Shown one piece after another: positions 52,328-62,100 of a DNA stretch of 64,000 nucleotides; position 1 is the first letter of the stretch, and each line of letters opens with the position of its first letter. Source of the DNA: an uncultured Oscillospiraceae bacterium (GTDB lineage: Bacteria > Bacillota > Clostridia > Oscillospirales > Ruminococcaceae); NCBI GenBank assembly GCA_910577365.1, contig CAJTMU010000006.1, forward strand, positions 1 through 64,000. Direction: 5' to 3'. Below the pieces are notes generated by a model that was given only the letters and a program-made list of their open reading frames with translations, made no database searches and was not told where the DNA came from. Made by a program: the position numbers and the translations under genes.

Positions 52328-52846
52328 CTGAAAAAAATAGCGGATTTTCTGAGCGGCGACAAAGCAAAGAAAATAATTATCATTGCGGGTTCGGCGGTGA
52401 TACTGCTGCTGTTTCTCAGCACTCTGTCCTTCGGAGGAGGAGAGGAGCAAATTCCCGCGGCGGCGTCGGAAAATGCGGGGGAAATTGAACGGGAGCTGGA
52501 GCAAAGGCTGGAAAAGCTTATTTCACAGATAGACGGCGTGAACGGAGTTTCAATAATGGTGACTCTTGAAAGCACCTCCACACGGATATTTGCTGAGGAA
52601 ACGCAGTCAGAGTCCGAGTCATCTGGTAATGCGGATTCCTCCTCAAAAAGCAGCAGCAGCCGTACAGAGATTGTTCTTGCCGGCGGCGGCAAGGAACCGC
52701 TGGAAACAAGCGTCGTCTGCCCGAGAGTGCGCGGCGTGGCGGTGGTTTGCCCCGGAGCTGCCGATCCCGTAGTCAAGGAAAAAATCGCGAATACCGTTTC
52801 CGGAGTGCTGAACATAGGAATATCGCGGGTCTGCGTTACCTTTTAA
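52328..52846 (+). CDS. spoIIIAG: Stage III sporulation protein AG, apparent CTG start
   Basis: About 172 residues, a ring-forming membrane protein of the SpoIIIA channel. The N-terminal KKIADFLSGDKAKK and membrane helix (IIIIAGSAVILLLFLSTLS) are needed for a normal SpoIIIAG. They lie upstream of the first standard start in frame (GTG 52397, inside the helix). The only plausible initiator is CTG 52328, eight bases behind AAGGGGTG and overlapping the TGA of a four-codon frame (ATGACGGACTGA). The C-terminal half ends GVLNIGISRVCVTF as in the family. Confidence 0.8.
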   Translation: MKKIADFLSGDKAKKIIIIAGSAVILLLFLSTLSFGGGEEQIPAAASENAGEIERELEQRLEKLISQIDGVNGVSIMVTLESTSTRIFAEETQSESESSGNADSSSKSSSSRTEIVLAGGGKEPLETSVVCPRVRGVAVVCPGAADPVVKEKIANTVSGVLNIGISRVCVTF

Positions 52847-52936
52847 GGGTAAAAGCATGATGTGGTAGACGCTTTGGCAAACCGGGGCAAAAGGGCGAGG
52901 CAAATCCCGTCCAAAATTATGAAAGGTGTGTGTATT

Positions 52937-53473
52937 ATGAAAAGACTGAATGTCATTTTGGGGAAAAAGCAACTTATTATAGCGTCGCTGACGGTTCTGC
53001 TCGGGGCGGCGGTTGCGGTGAACTTTATTTATTCGGGCACTAAGAAAAAGGAGATCACCGAGCCGTCGACCCAAGTCGGAGCCTCTTATGGAGATACAGT
53101 ATACGTTTCAGGCTCGGCGGACAGCGACGCGTATTTCGCGCAGGCGCGGCTCGAAAAGCAGTCCAGCCGCGACGAGGCGGCGGAGGTGCTGGCAAGTATG
53201 TATCAGGGCGGCGATCTGACCGTTGACGAGCTTTCAATGGTAATGGATGACGCGGTATCGCTCGGGTCGCTTATAGACAGCGAAAATCGCATTGAGTCCC
53301 TCCTGAGAGCGCAGGGCTTTGAGGACGCGCTGTGTTATCTCAGCGACAACACCGCCAATATTATAGTTAAAACCGAAGGGCTTGACGAGGCGGGAGCGGC
53401 AAAAATCAAGAGCACCCTGCTGTCGGAATACGAGGTTAGCAGCAACAATATCACCATAGTTGAGGTAAACTGA
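52937..53473 (+). CDS. spoIIIAH: Stage III sporulation protein AH
   Basis: A 178-residue membrane-anchored protein with one N-terminal helix (LIIASLTVLLGAAVAVNF). Its extracytoplasmic ring-building domain (YFAQARLEKQSSRDEAAEVL, DALCYLSDNTANIIVKT) docks with SpoIIQ from the forespore. ATG 52937 follows GAAAGGTGTG and matches family starts. Last gene of the operon. Confidence 0.95.
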   Translation: MKRLNVILGKKQLIIASLTVLLGAAVAVNFIYSGTKKKEITEPSTQVGASYGDTVYVSGSADSDAYFAQARLEKQSSRDEAAEVLASMYQGGDLTVDELSMVMDDAVSLGSLIDSENRIESLLRAQGFEDALCYLSDNTANIIVKTEGLDEAGAAKIKSTLLSEYEVSSNNITIVEVN

Positions 53474-53495
53474 CCGTAAATAACAGATTAATATG

Positions 53496-53565
53496 CAAGA
53501 GGTAAGAAGGCGGCTTGTGCTCATGGGGCTGTTCCCCAAGAATGAAGCCTGCTTCTTACCTCTTG
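53496..53565. terminator. Bidirectional terminator between spoIIIAH and thiN
   Basis: CAAGAGGTAAGAAG (53496-53509) pairs with CTTCTTACCTCTTG (53552-53565), extended by GGCTT/AAGCC and an inner GGGG/CCCC hairpin. It sits between convergent operons. Confidence 0.7.
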
Positions 53566-53567
53566 AT

Positions 53568-54179
53568 TTATTCTCTTACTTCCATTATAAGCAGCGTTCC
53601 CTCATGAGCCGTTATTCGGGCGGTTTGAGCGGTTATCTCGTTGCTTACGCCCAAAGGAAAGGAGTTTGTAAGGCGATGGCAGTCAAGCGGGTATTTCACT
53701 CCCGATTCGCTCACTAATGCGCTCTCCCCGTAGGAAAACACCGAAAGATATCCATCATAGCGCGGTATTTCCGCAGCGTCGTCATGCAGAAGATACACAC
53801 ATTCGCCATTTCCGTAAAGTTTTCCGCAGATTCCGCGCCCTATAAGATCATATAACATCTGAATGTTCGCGAACGTGTGGTCGAGTCTGCCGCCAAGCGC
53901 GCAGAAAAACCGAAGTTCGTTACAGCCGCGCTCTATCGCGGTATTCGCTGCCAGCACAGTGTCAGTATCGTCTTTTATCGGAGATACCCTTATGCATTCA
54001 ACTCCGCTTGGCACAGGGCTTTCGGCGCTGTCAAAATCTCCAACGGCGATATCGGGAGCTATCCCCGCCGTTAAGGCGTAATCAAGTCCTCTGTCCGCCG
54101 CTATCACAAGCCCCTCTATAAGGTTTGTGTCAAGCTCCGAGCATGGTGCGCCGCATATTATCGAGCAAACTTTCGCCAT
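53568..54179 (-). CDS. thiN: Thiamine pyrophosphokinase
   Basis: A 203-residue enzyme that transfers pyrophosphate from ATP to thiamine. Motifs are VIAADRGLDYALTAGIAPD near 25-43, VGDFDS near 45-50, PIKDDTDT near 67-74 and GGRLDHTFANI near 95-105. ATG 54179 is chosen because GGAGG lies six bases upstream. It follows mfd by 19 bases on the minus strand and is last in the pth-mfd-thiN run. Confidence 0.92.
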   Translation of the reverse strand: MAKVCSIICGAPCSELDTNLIEGLVIAADRGLDYALTAGIAPDIAVGDFDSAESPVPSGVECIRVSPIKDDTDTVLAANTAIERGCNELRFFCALGGRLDHTFANIQMLYDLIGRGICGKLYGNGECVYLLHDDAAEIPRYDGYLSVFSYGESALVSESGVKYPLDCHRLTNSFPLGVSNEITAQTARITAHEGTLLIMEVRE

Positions 54180-54198
54180 AACCATCCTCCGTAAATCG

Positions 54199-57100
54199 TC
54201 AGCCCGCGCCATTGTCAGCCATTGCTTTTATTACCGTTTCCATCATTTCAAGCGGCTTGTCACCGCCGCGCAGGGTAACGGTGAGGTGCGCCCTGCCAAT
54301 TGTTTCAAGACGCATTCGTGTTCCAACAGCCTTTGTGACCGCCCCCAGCTTATTTATATCCAATTTTGACAGGTAGAACAGCATATTGTCCCCTACCTGT
54401 GTTATCTCCGCGATACCGCAGAGGCTCGCCATATTCCGCAGCTTCGCAACCGTTACCAGCCCCGTTACCGATTCGGGCGGTTCGCCGTAGCGGTCTATCA
54501 GCTCGTCGATAACGTCGAGGCTGTCCTCCTCGGACTCAACACGCGCTATCTTGCGGTAGCAGTCCACTCTCTGCGCTTGGTTTGATATATATTTTTCGGG
54601 AATATACGCGTCTATTTTTATGTCCACAAGGCATTCTTCCTTGTGAACGTCCTTTTCGCCGCGCTCCTCGCGAACCGCTTCGTCCAGCAGCTTAAGATAC
54701 ATATCGTATCCCACGTTCGCCAGATGTCCCGATTGATTGGCGCCGAGAATGCTTCCCGCGCCGCGTATCTCCAGATCGCGCAGCGCTATTCTGAAGCCGC
54801 TGCCGAACTGGGTAAACTCCCTTATCGCGTCTAAACGGCGCTGTGATATCTCCGAAAGTATCTTCCCGGGACGGAAAGTAAAATAGGCGTAAGCGCGCTT
54901 GTTTGTGCGGCCAACTCGTCCGCGGAGCTGATGCAGCTGTGCCAGACCCATATTTTCCGCATTCTCTATGATAAGTGTGTTGACGTTGGGAACGTCTATT
55001 CCCGTTTCAATTATAGTGGTGCAGACCAGCACGTCCAACTCGCCGTCCAAAAGCTGGCGCCATACCTCCATAAGCTGCTCCTCGCTCATTCTGCCGTGAG
55101 CAACTCCAATTTTGGCTTCGGGCAGAAGCTGACCAAGACGCTCCGCACAGCCGTAAATGGATTCGATACGGTTGTGGATATAGTAGACCTGCCCGTTACG
55201 GCGAAGCTCCTTTTGAATTGCCTGCACCAGAACTCCCCAGTCATGCTCCATAACGTAGGTAGAAATGGGCTGCCTGTCCTGCGGAGGCTCGTCAAGAACG
55301 CTCATGTCGCGTATTCCGCTCATTGCCATATTAAGCGTGCGCGGTATCGGAGTCGCAGACAGCGACAGAATGTCGACCCCGCTGAACATCTCCTTGAATT
55401 TATCCTTGTGAGCCACGCCGAAGCGCTGCTCCTCATCGATAACGACCAGCCCCAAGTCTTTGAATTTTATGTCGTTCTGGATTATGCGGTGAGTACCTAT
55501 CACGAGATCCGTTCTGCCGGTGGAAAGCTGCCGAAGTATCTCTTTTTGCTCTGAGGCATTTTTGTAGCGTGACATCAGCGCGATATTGACGGGGAAGCCC
55601 TCCATTCGCGTGACGGCGGTCTGGTAATGCTGCCACGCGAGTACGGTTGTCGGCACGAGTATGGCGCACTGCTTTCCCGCTTCTATGCACTTGAACGCCG
55701 CGCGCAGCGCGACCTCCGTTTTGCCGAAGCCCACATCGCCGCACAGCAGGCGCTCCATGGGCTGCGGGCGCTGCATATCCGCCTTTATCTCATCAATACA
55801 GCGCATCTGCGAATCCGTTTCAACATAGCTGAAATGCTGTTCAAAATCCTCTTGAAGCGAATCGTCCTCGGGGAATTGAAAGCCCACCGCTTTCATGCGC
55901 TTTGAATAAAGCTCTATAAGCTCGGAAGCCATTTCCTTAGCCGCCGCTTTAGCCCGCGATTTGGTTTTCTGCCACTGCTCCGAGTTGAGTTTGTTAAGCT
56001 TAACGGTGTTAACGTCGCCCGAGCCTATATAGCGCGAAACAAGGTCAAGCTGGGTCACGGGAACGTGCAGAACGTCCGCACCCGCGTATTTTATGCGTAT
56101 ATAGTCCTTGCTTACGCCATCGGTTTCGATTTTGTGTACTCCGTCGAATATCCCTATTCCGTGTGATTGGTGCACCACAAGGTCGCCTATCGAGATATCG
56201 GTGAGGGAGCGTATCTCCTCTCCCTTTTTCTTCCGCGAGGTCCTTCGTCGCTCCGCATGTACTGCCGTATGGGTAAATACCGCTATCTTATCCTCAAAAT
56301 ATTCAAAGCCCGCGGAAATAGTTCCCGACGTTACCAATACGCGCTTTTCAATTGGCTTTTCGGGGTTTTCCGAATAGTCCGCCAAAAACCCATCGTCACG
56401 CAGGTCGGCGGTGAGATTGCGCGCTCCCTTTTCCGTTCCCGCGAAAACCAGACAGCCGAAGTCCTCTCCGAGATATCTCTCAAGTTCCTCCTCGAGCAGC
56501 TTGTATTCGCCGCCCCACGGCGAAGTCTGCACGGCTCTGCGCACGTTGATTATCGTGCCAAGCTCCAGCCCGCCGCCTCGCACAAAGGTGTCGAAATACG
56601 CCATCGTCCGCGATTCGATAAGCGGGTAAAGCTCTCCCTTTGACAGCATGAAGCGGTCAATCCCCTTGCACAGCCTGCCTTCGTCCACAAGAATTTTCAT
56701 ATCCTCGCCGTGCTGTAAAGAAACCGCTCGGAAGCTTTCTTTCAGTGTGGAGTATTCGCAGACGAATACCTTGTCCGCATAGTCGAATATCGTCGCTTCC
56801 TCGCCGTAGCACAGCGGGAAATATCGGTCGAGACTGTGAGGAACAGCCCCGCCGCGTATTCTGTTGACGTCCGACAGAAGCCCCTCGCGGATATCCTCCG
56901 CTTTTTTCCCGCGAAGCTTTTTTATCAGCTCCTCGATTTTTGCGCACAAACTCTCGCCGCTGTCGAACAGTGTTTCGGAAGCGGGTGAAATATCAATTTT
57001 TTCAATCCCCTCAGTGCGGCGCTGGCTTTCGGTATCGAAACGGGATATGCTGTCGACGGTATCCCCCCAGAATTCCACGCGGCACGGTTCGGGGCTGCTG

Positions 57101-57675
57101 GGCGGAAATATATCAACAATGCCGCCGCGCACGGAAAACTGCCCCGCACCCTCTATCATATCCGCGCGGGAATATCCTGCGGATATCAGCTGCTCTACAA
57201 GCTCCTGCTGAGAGCATTCGCAGCCTGATTCCAGCGTGACGGTTCTTTTTTGCAGTTCGCTCGGCGGAATAGTAAGCTGCGCCGCCGCCTCCGCGGAGCA
57301 CACTGCCGCAAGGCATTTCCCGCTTAACAGAGATGACAGCGCGTAAATTCGCTTGTATTCATACTCCCTTGAAGCCGCTTCATAGGTTCCCAAAGCAAGC
57401 TCCCGCGCGGGATAAAGCAGCGCGGTCTCACTGCCGTTCATGGCGTTTATATCGGAGCACAGCCGCTGCGCCTCACCCTCGCTCTCCGCAATTATAAGCG
57501 CAGGGGAGTGCTCCCGTATCAGCGCGGACAGAAAATGCGCCTTGTGGATATGGGAAACGCCCGTCACAAGGGCGGGCAGGCGCTTTTCCTGCGGCATGAA
57601 GCCGTATTTTTCAAGATATTTCCGCAGCTTTACAAAATCCTCTGTCTGAAAGGCCGCGTTATAAAAAAAATCCAT
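54199..57675 (-). CDS. mfd: Transcription-repair coupling factor
   Basis: A 1158-residue Mfd, a DNA translocase that removes stalled RNA polymerase and recruits UvrA. The N-terminal UvrB-like domain has AGQFSVRGGIVDIFPP. The RNA-polymerase-interacting region includes DLVVHQSHGIGIF and DVLHVPVTQLDLVSRY. Walker A is GDVGFGKTEVALRAA, Walker B VIDEEQRFGV, and the C-terminal RecG-like motifs are HQLRGRVGR and the TRG/MFD domain. ATG 57675 follows AAGGTG; an in-frame GTG at 57684 overlaps that site. The pth-mfd order is as in Bacillus. Confidence 0.97.
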   Translation of the reverse strand: MDFFYNAAFQTEDFVKLRKYLEKYGFMPQEKRLPALVTGVSHIHKAHFLSALIREHSPALIIAESEGEAQRLCSDINAMNGSETALLYPARELALGTYEAASREYEYKRIYALSSLLSGKCLAAVCSAEAAAQLTIPPSELQKRTVTLESGCECSQQELVEQLISAGYSRADMIEGAGQFSVRGGIVDIFPPSSPEPCRVEFWGDTVDSISRFDTESQRRTEGIEKIDISPASETLFDSGESLCAKIEELIKKLRGKKAEDIREGLLSDVNRIRGGAVPHSLDRYFPLCYGEEATIFDYADKVFVCEYSTLKESFRAVSLQHGEDMKILVDEGRLCKGIDRFMLSKGELYPLIESRTMAYFDTFVRGGGLELGTIINVRRAVQTSPWGGEYKLLEEELERYLGEDFGCLVFAGTEKGARNLTADLRDDGFLADYSENPEKPIEKRVLVTSGTISAGFEYFEDKIAVFTHTAVHAERRRTSRKKKGEEIRSLTDISIGDLVVHQSHGIGIFDGVHKIETDGVSKDYIRIKYAGADVLHVPVTQLDLVSRYIGSGDVNTVKLNKLNSEQWQKTKSRAKAAAKEMASELIELYSKRMKAVGFQFPEDDSLQEDFEQHFSYVETDSQMRCIDEIKADMQRPQPMERLLCGDVGFGKTEVALRAAFKCIEAGKQCAILVPTTVLAWQHYQTAVTRMEGFPVNIALMSRYKNASEQKEILRQLSTGRTDLVIGTHRIIQNDIKFKDLGLVVIDEEQRFGVAHKDKFKEMFSGVDILSLSATPIPRTLNMAMSGIRDMSVLDEPPQDRQPISTYVMEHDWGVLVQAIQKELRRNGQVYYIHNRIESIYGCAERLGQLLPEAKIGVAHGRMSEEQLMEVWRQLLDGELDVLVCTTIIETGIDVPNVNTLIIENAENMGLAQLHQLRGRVGRTNKRAYAYFTFRPGKILSEISQRRLDAIREFTQFGSGFRIALRDLEIRGAGSILGANQSGHLANVGYDMYLKLLDEAVREERGEKDVHKEECLVDIKIDAYIPEKYISNQAQRVDCYRKIARVESEEDSLDVIDELIDRYGEPPESVTGLVTVAKLRNMASLCGIAEITQVGDNMLFYLSKLDINKLGAVTKAVGTRMRLETIGRAHLTVTLRGGDKPLEMMETVIKAMADNGAG

Positions 57676-57688
57676 CAGTTTCACCTTA

Positions 57689-57967
57689 TCACGGCTTTAT
57701 GCCGCATTTCTCCGCTGCTTCCACCGTGTACATAATGCTGTATATCTTGGGAAAACCGCCCGGCACGCCCGCAAGAGTTTCTTCCGCCGCGCGATAGAAA
57801 TCCTCGCCGAGAGTTTCTTCACTGAGCGGTTTGGTGTCGAAAAGCGTCAGACACAGTATTCCTCCGCTTTTCGCCGTAAAAATTATCTCGTTGCATACGC
57901 AGCCGTATTCGTTTGTAAATTTCCGCTCGAATGTGATATGCGCAAGCCACATGTGTTTTTCGTCCAA
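57689..57967 (-). CDS. Small hypothetical protein between pth and mfd
   Basis: A 92-residue soluble protein (initiator, DEKHMWLAHITFERKFTNEYG...) with a beta-alpha look and no recognised family. It starts at TTG 57967 behind GGGAGG with a 7-base spacer. Tightly packed between pth (13 bases) and mfd (13 bases), so a genuine operon member. Confidence 0.65.
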   Translation of the reverse strand: MDEKHMWLAHITFERKFTNEYGCVCNEIIFTAKSGGILCLTLFDTKPLSEETLGEDFYRAAEETLAGVPGGFPKIYSIMYTVEAAEKCGIKP

Positions 57968-57980
57968 CTCCGAGCCTCCC

Positions 57981-58610
57981 TCAGGAATTGTACTTGTTCA
58001 TAGCTTCGTCAGTCTTTTCGGCAACCATAAGCTCCAGACAAGTCACGGCGTTTCTGAAGCACTGTTCCAGCTTTTCGCCATCTTCTTTTTTAAAGTGACC
58101 GAGAACCCAGTCCTTAAGCTCATAATCGGGGTGGGGCTTTGCACCAACTCCCATTTTAATTCTGGGGAAAGTATCCTTGCCCGAAAGGTAGATTATGCTT
58201 TTGATACCGTTGTGACCGCCGTCGCTGCCTTTTCGGCGTATACGAAGCCGCCCGGGTTCAAGAGAGATATCATCGTAAACGATGATGACGTGTTCTGGAG
58301 GTATCTTGTAAAATTCCATGGCGGCGGTGACCGCTTCGCCGCTGTTGTTCATAAAAGTGGTTGGCTTCATGATAAGACAGCGCTTTCCCGATATCACCGC
58401 GTCACATGTGAGCGACTTGAATTTCAGCTTTTTGCAGCTAAGCTTGTATTTTTCACACAGGGTATCAATAACCATAAAGCCTATGTTGTGACGGGTGCTT
58501 TCGTATTGGGTTCCAGGATTGCCCAGACCGCAGATTATATACTCAACGGCTCCTGACGGAACGTTGGACCGTTCCGACTCAAGCTTTTTGAAAATATCGA
58601 ATACAGACAT
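57981..58610 (-). CDS. pth: Peptidyl-tRNA hydrolase
   Basis: A 209-residue hydrolase that releases peptides from dropped-off peptidyl-tRNA. Motifs are ICGLGNPGTQYESTRHNIGF near 24-43 (catalytic His), MKPTTFMNNSG near 80-90 and VYDDISLEPGRLRIRRKGSDGGHNG near 107-131. It has about 18 extra residues before the family's usual start. ATG 58610 is the only standard start in frame near the domain; GGGAG is 13 bases upstream, rather far. Head of the pth-mfd-thiN run. Confidence 0.95.
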   Translation of the reverse strand: MSVFDIFKKLESERSNVPSGAVEYIICGLGNPGTQYESTRHNIGFMVIDTLCEKYKLSCKKLKFKSLTCDAVISGKRCLIMKPTTFMNNSGEAVTAAMEFYKIPPEHVIIVYDDISLEPGRLRIRRKGSDGGHNGIKSIIYLSGKDTFPRIKMGVGAKPHPDYELKDWVLGHFKKEDGEKLEQCFRNAVTCLELMVAEKTDEAMNKYNS

Positions 58611-58956
58611 TTTTATTATTGTGCTCCCATTAGGTGGAGCATCACTCCTTTCGAGCTTTGTGTGGTTTTGCGGAGCAGTTTTTCTGTCGAAGTTCAAGGG
58701 GAAACAAAACTTTTTTAATCGAAATTTTAAAACGCACAAAACACCCGCGGATTTCTGCGCGAGCTGTAATTTTATATACTATTTTAACATAAAAATTCAC
58801 TTTTGTCAATGGAGTTTGAAAAAATACATTTCCGCTTGTATTTTACGCATAGAGTGTATTTGCAAACATTATAGTTAAAATTGCCCTTACCTGCTTGGAA
58901 TTGTGCATTTCCAACAAAAAAACACATAACGCAAAAAAACAATTGTATAATACATC

Positions 58957-58985
58957 TTGACAAATCCATGCATATATGTTAGAAT
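58957..58985 (+). promoter_or_regulatory. Histidine kinase promoter
   Basis: TTGACA (58957-58962), 17 bases, TAGAAT (58980-58985). Confidence 0.75.
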
Positions 58986-58991
58986 AAAATA

Positions 58992-59135
58992 GATATTGTC
59001 GGGCTTTTATGCCTTTTCCTTATTCGGGAAAGATGATTCCCGCAAATCGCCATTGGACGGCGGATTTTTCTTTGGGCGGCGTTGTGCGGCTTTTGCCGCA
59101 TGATTAAGCCATATTCCATTAAGGAGGATTTTATT
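58992..59135 (+). promoter_or_regulatory. Structured leader with possible attenuator
   Basis: A leader of about 145 bases with three hairpins: CGGGAA/TTCCCG (59025-59042); AAATCGCC with GGCGGATTT (59044-59067, one bulge) followed by TTTCTTT, terminator-like; and TGCGGC/GCCGCA (59085-59100). No riboswitch class recognised. Confidence 0.45.
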
Positions 59136-62100
59136 ATGTATCACTGCCATATACGATTTTATTATGTTGGTCGGCAGCAGGAGGTCTATAATATTATAAG
59201 GGAAATGAAGCCGTCGGAGTTTTTTACTCATGAGTTTTTCCACAGTGAAAAGCCCGACGGAGAGCTTGCGGAAAAGTCTGACATGATTTTCGCAGAGGTG
59301 AACGGTGAAGAATCCGTTAATGAACTGCGTGGGCTTATCATATATAATAAGCCGCTTATAGTTTTTTCGGAAAAGCGTGATATAGCGCTTTTGTCCGATT
59401 TTCTTGAAAATATAACAGATATCTGGACTCTTCCAATGTCGGAGGAGGAAACGAAATTCCGTTTTATAAAGTTTCAGCAGCGCTGTAAGCGGGACAGAGA
59501 TTCCGCTCAGACAAGCCATTTTTTTGATGCGACCATAAACAATGTTCCTATCCTTATGTGGTATAAGGATAAAAACGGCATACATGAAAAGGTGAACGAC
59601 AGCTTTTGCAAAACCGTTCACAAAACCAAGGAGCAGGTAGAGGGCAGGGGTCACGCGTACATATGGGACGTTGAAAAGGACGATCCCGCCTGCATCGAGA
59701 GCGAAAACAGGGTTATGCAGAGCCGCACAACCTATGTGTCAGAGGAAATAATTGACACGGGTGAGGGCAAACGAGTGCTTACGACTTATAAATCGCCGCT
59801 GTTCGATTTTGACGGCACGGTTATGGGTACGGTCGGGGTGGCGGTTGACGTGACCCAAGAGCAGGAATATAAGCGGGAGATAGAAAAAAAGAGCCATACG
59901 CTTGAAACTATTTTTACCTCGCTTGACTGCGGAATCATCTGCCATTCACTGGACGGCTCACAAATAATAAGGATTAACAGGGCGGCGCTGAATATACTCG
60001 GGTATAAATCCAAGGACGATCTGATGGAGGCAGGCTTCAGGACGGTTGCGATGTCCGTTGTCGATGAGGACAAGGAAATGCTGCGCGAGCGCATAAGATC
60101 CCTCAGCAGCGAGGGCGACAGCGTTGATGTGGAGTACCGTGTAAGGCATACTGACGGTCGCGAGCTTCATGTAATGGGCAGCATAAAGATAATTAAGGAA
60201 AACGGCGAACTGCTTTATCAGCGCTTCCTGCTCGATGTTACGGAGCAGAAGGCGCGCGAAATGAATAAGGAACGCCTGCATGATGAGATGATACAGGCGC
60301 TCAGTCTTGATTACAGTATTGTTTGCTATTTTGATCTGGATTCCGGCAGCGGTCGGGTTCTGCGGCACGCCAGCGGAAAGCGGAATCTGGCAAATAAAAT
60401 GAACTTTGATGTCGCCATTAATAATTATATTGATGACTATGTTGATGAGGACGATAAAGAGGGGCTTAGATCCGCGTTTGATCGTAATAACCTGAAAAAG
60501 GCGCTGGAAAACAAACTGATTTTCAGCAGCATATACAAAGCCTTGGCGGAGCCGGGAGGCAAAATGGAGTACTTCCAGATAAAGGTTGTGCGAGTGGGCG
60601 ACTGGGAGGACAGTCGTGGAGTGGTTATAGGCTTTCACAGCGTTGATGAAGCAATGCGTACCGAAAAGGAGAAAAACAGCCTTCTTGAGGACGCGCTTTT
60701 GCAGGCTAACAACGCAAACAAGGCAAAAAGCGTTTTTCTGTCGAATATGTCTCACGACATACGCACGCCGATGAATGCTATTGTTGGATTTACGAATCTT
60801 GCGCTTACGCATATAGATAACCGCGTACAAGTCGAGGAGTACCTTAAAAAGATAATGGGTTCGGGAAACCATTTGCTGAGCCTTATAAACGACGTTCTGG
60901 ATATGAGCAGGATAGAAAGCGGAAAAATGCACCTTGACGAAAAGCCCTGCTCGCTTCCTGAAATACTCCACGGACTTCAGAACATTGTTCATGCAAATGT
61001 CCGCGCAAAGCATATTGAGCTGCACATAGATACCATGAATATAAAAGATGAGGAGATTTTCTGTGATAAGCTCCGCCTTAATCAGGTGCTGCTTAATCTC
61101 CTCAGCAATTCCGTGAAGTACACAAATGAGGGGGGCAAGGTAGTTGTCAGCGCTACCGAAATAAAGGTAAATTCGGACGATATCGCCTGCTATCAGTTTG
61201 TCATAAAGGACAACGGAATAGGTATGAGCGAGGAATTTGTTAAGCATATTTTTGAACCTTTCGAGAGGGAGCGAAACTCTACCATAAGCGGCATTCAGGG
61301 CACAGGTCTTGGAATGGCGATAACCAAGAATATCGTTGACATGATGGACGGCACGATTGAAGTCAAAAGCGAGCAGGGCGTCGGCACGGAGGTAATGGTG
61401 AAGTTTGTGTTCCGCCTGAACTCGGAGGAGGAAAAGCCGCGCCTTATTCCCGAGCTTGAGGGACGCTCGGCGCTGGTTGTCTGCGGCGCGCCTGCCGTCT
61501 GCGACGACGTGGCGGGAATGCTTAAGCAGATAGGCATGACGGCAGAGTGGACTACGTCGGGTATTGAGGCTCTTTATAAAGCGGAGCGGGAAAACTATTC
61601 TGTATTTGTTATTGATGAAAAACTGTCGGATATGAGAGGCATGGAAATGGTGCGGCAACTTGGAAAAGAGCATGAGCCGATAATAGTTATGACCGCTTAT
61701 GACTGGACGGATTCTGCCGAGGAAACAAGCGACGGTGTTTCGGCGTTCTGCGTAAAGCCGCTGTTTATGAGTGAGCTTCGGGCATGTTTAATTTCAATTA
61801 TGAACACCGGTGACAAAACTCTTGAATCTCGCGGTGAAACAGTGAAGATGCGTTCGGGCCGCATACTGATGGCGGAGGACAACGAGCTAAATCAGGAGAT
61901 AGCCGCGGCCATTCTTGGTGAGGCGGGCTTTGAAATGGATATTGCGGACAATGGGCAAATGGCGGTGGATATGCTGAAAAGTTCCGAGCCGGGGTATTAT
62001 CAGCTGATACTGATGGATGTGCAGATGCCTGTAATGAACGGTTATGACGCGACAAGGACCATACGGTCGCTTGAAAACAAAGAATTAGCGGGTATACCCA

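Noticed and set aside
53474..53567. TPP riboswitch near thiN
   Set aside because: The only structure is the long convergent hairpin at the 3' end; no TPP-aptamer CUGAGA-type core is present, and the position is downstream of thiN.
54180..54212. Longer N-terminus for thiN (start at 54212)
   Set aside because: It would overlap the mfd stop and has no ribosome site; GGAGG sits correctly before ATG 54179.
58611..58739. 43-codon N-terminal extension of pth
   Set aside because: No standard start codon with a ribosome site; the extra residues are not part of the Pth family.
59958..61673. 571-codon minus-strand open frame
   Set aside because: Antisense to the histidine kinase; no ribosome site, and the composition (His/Arg/Leu-rich) is typical of the complement of a real gene.
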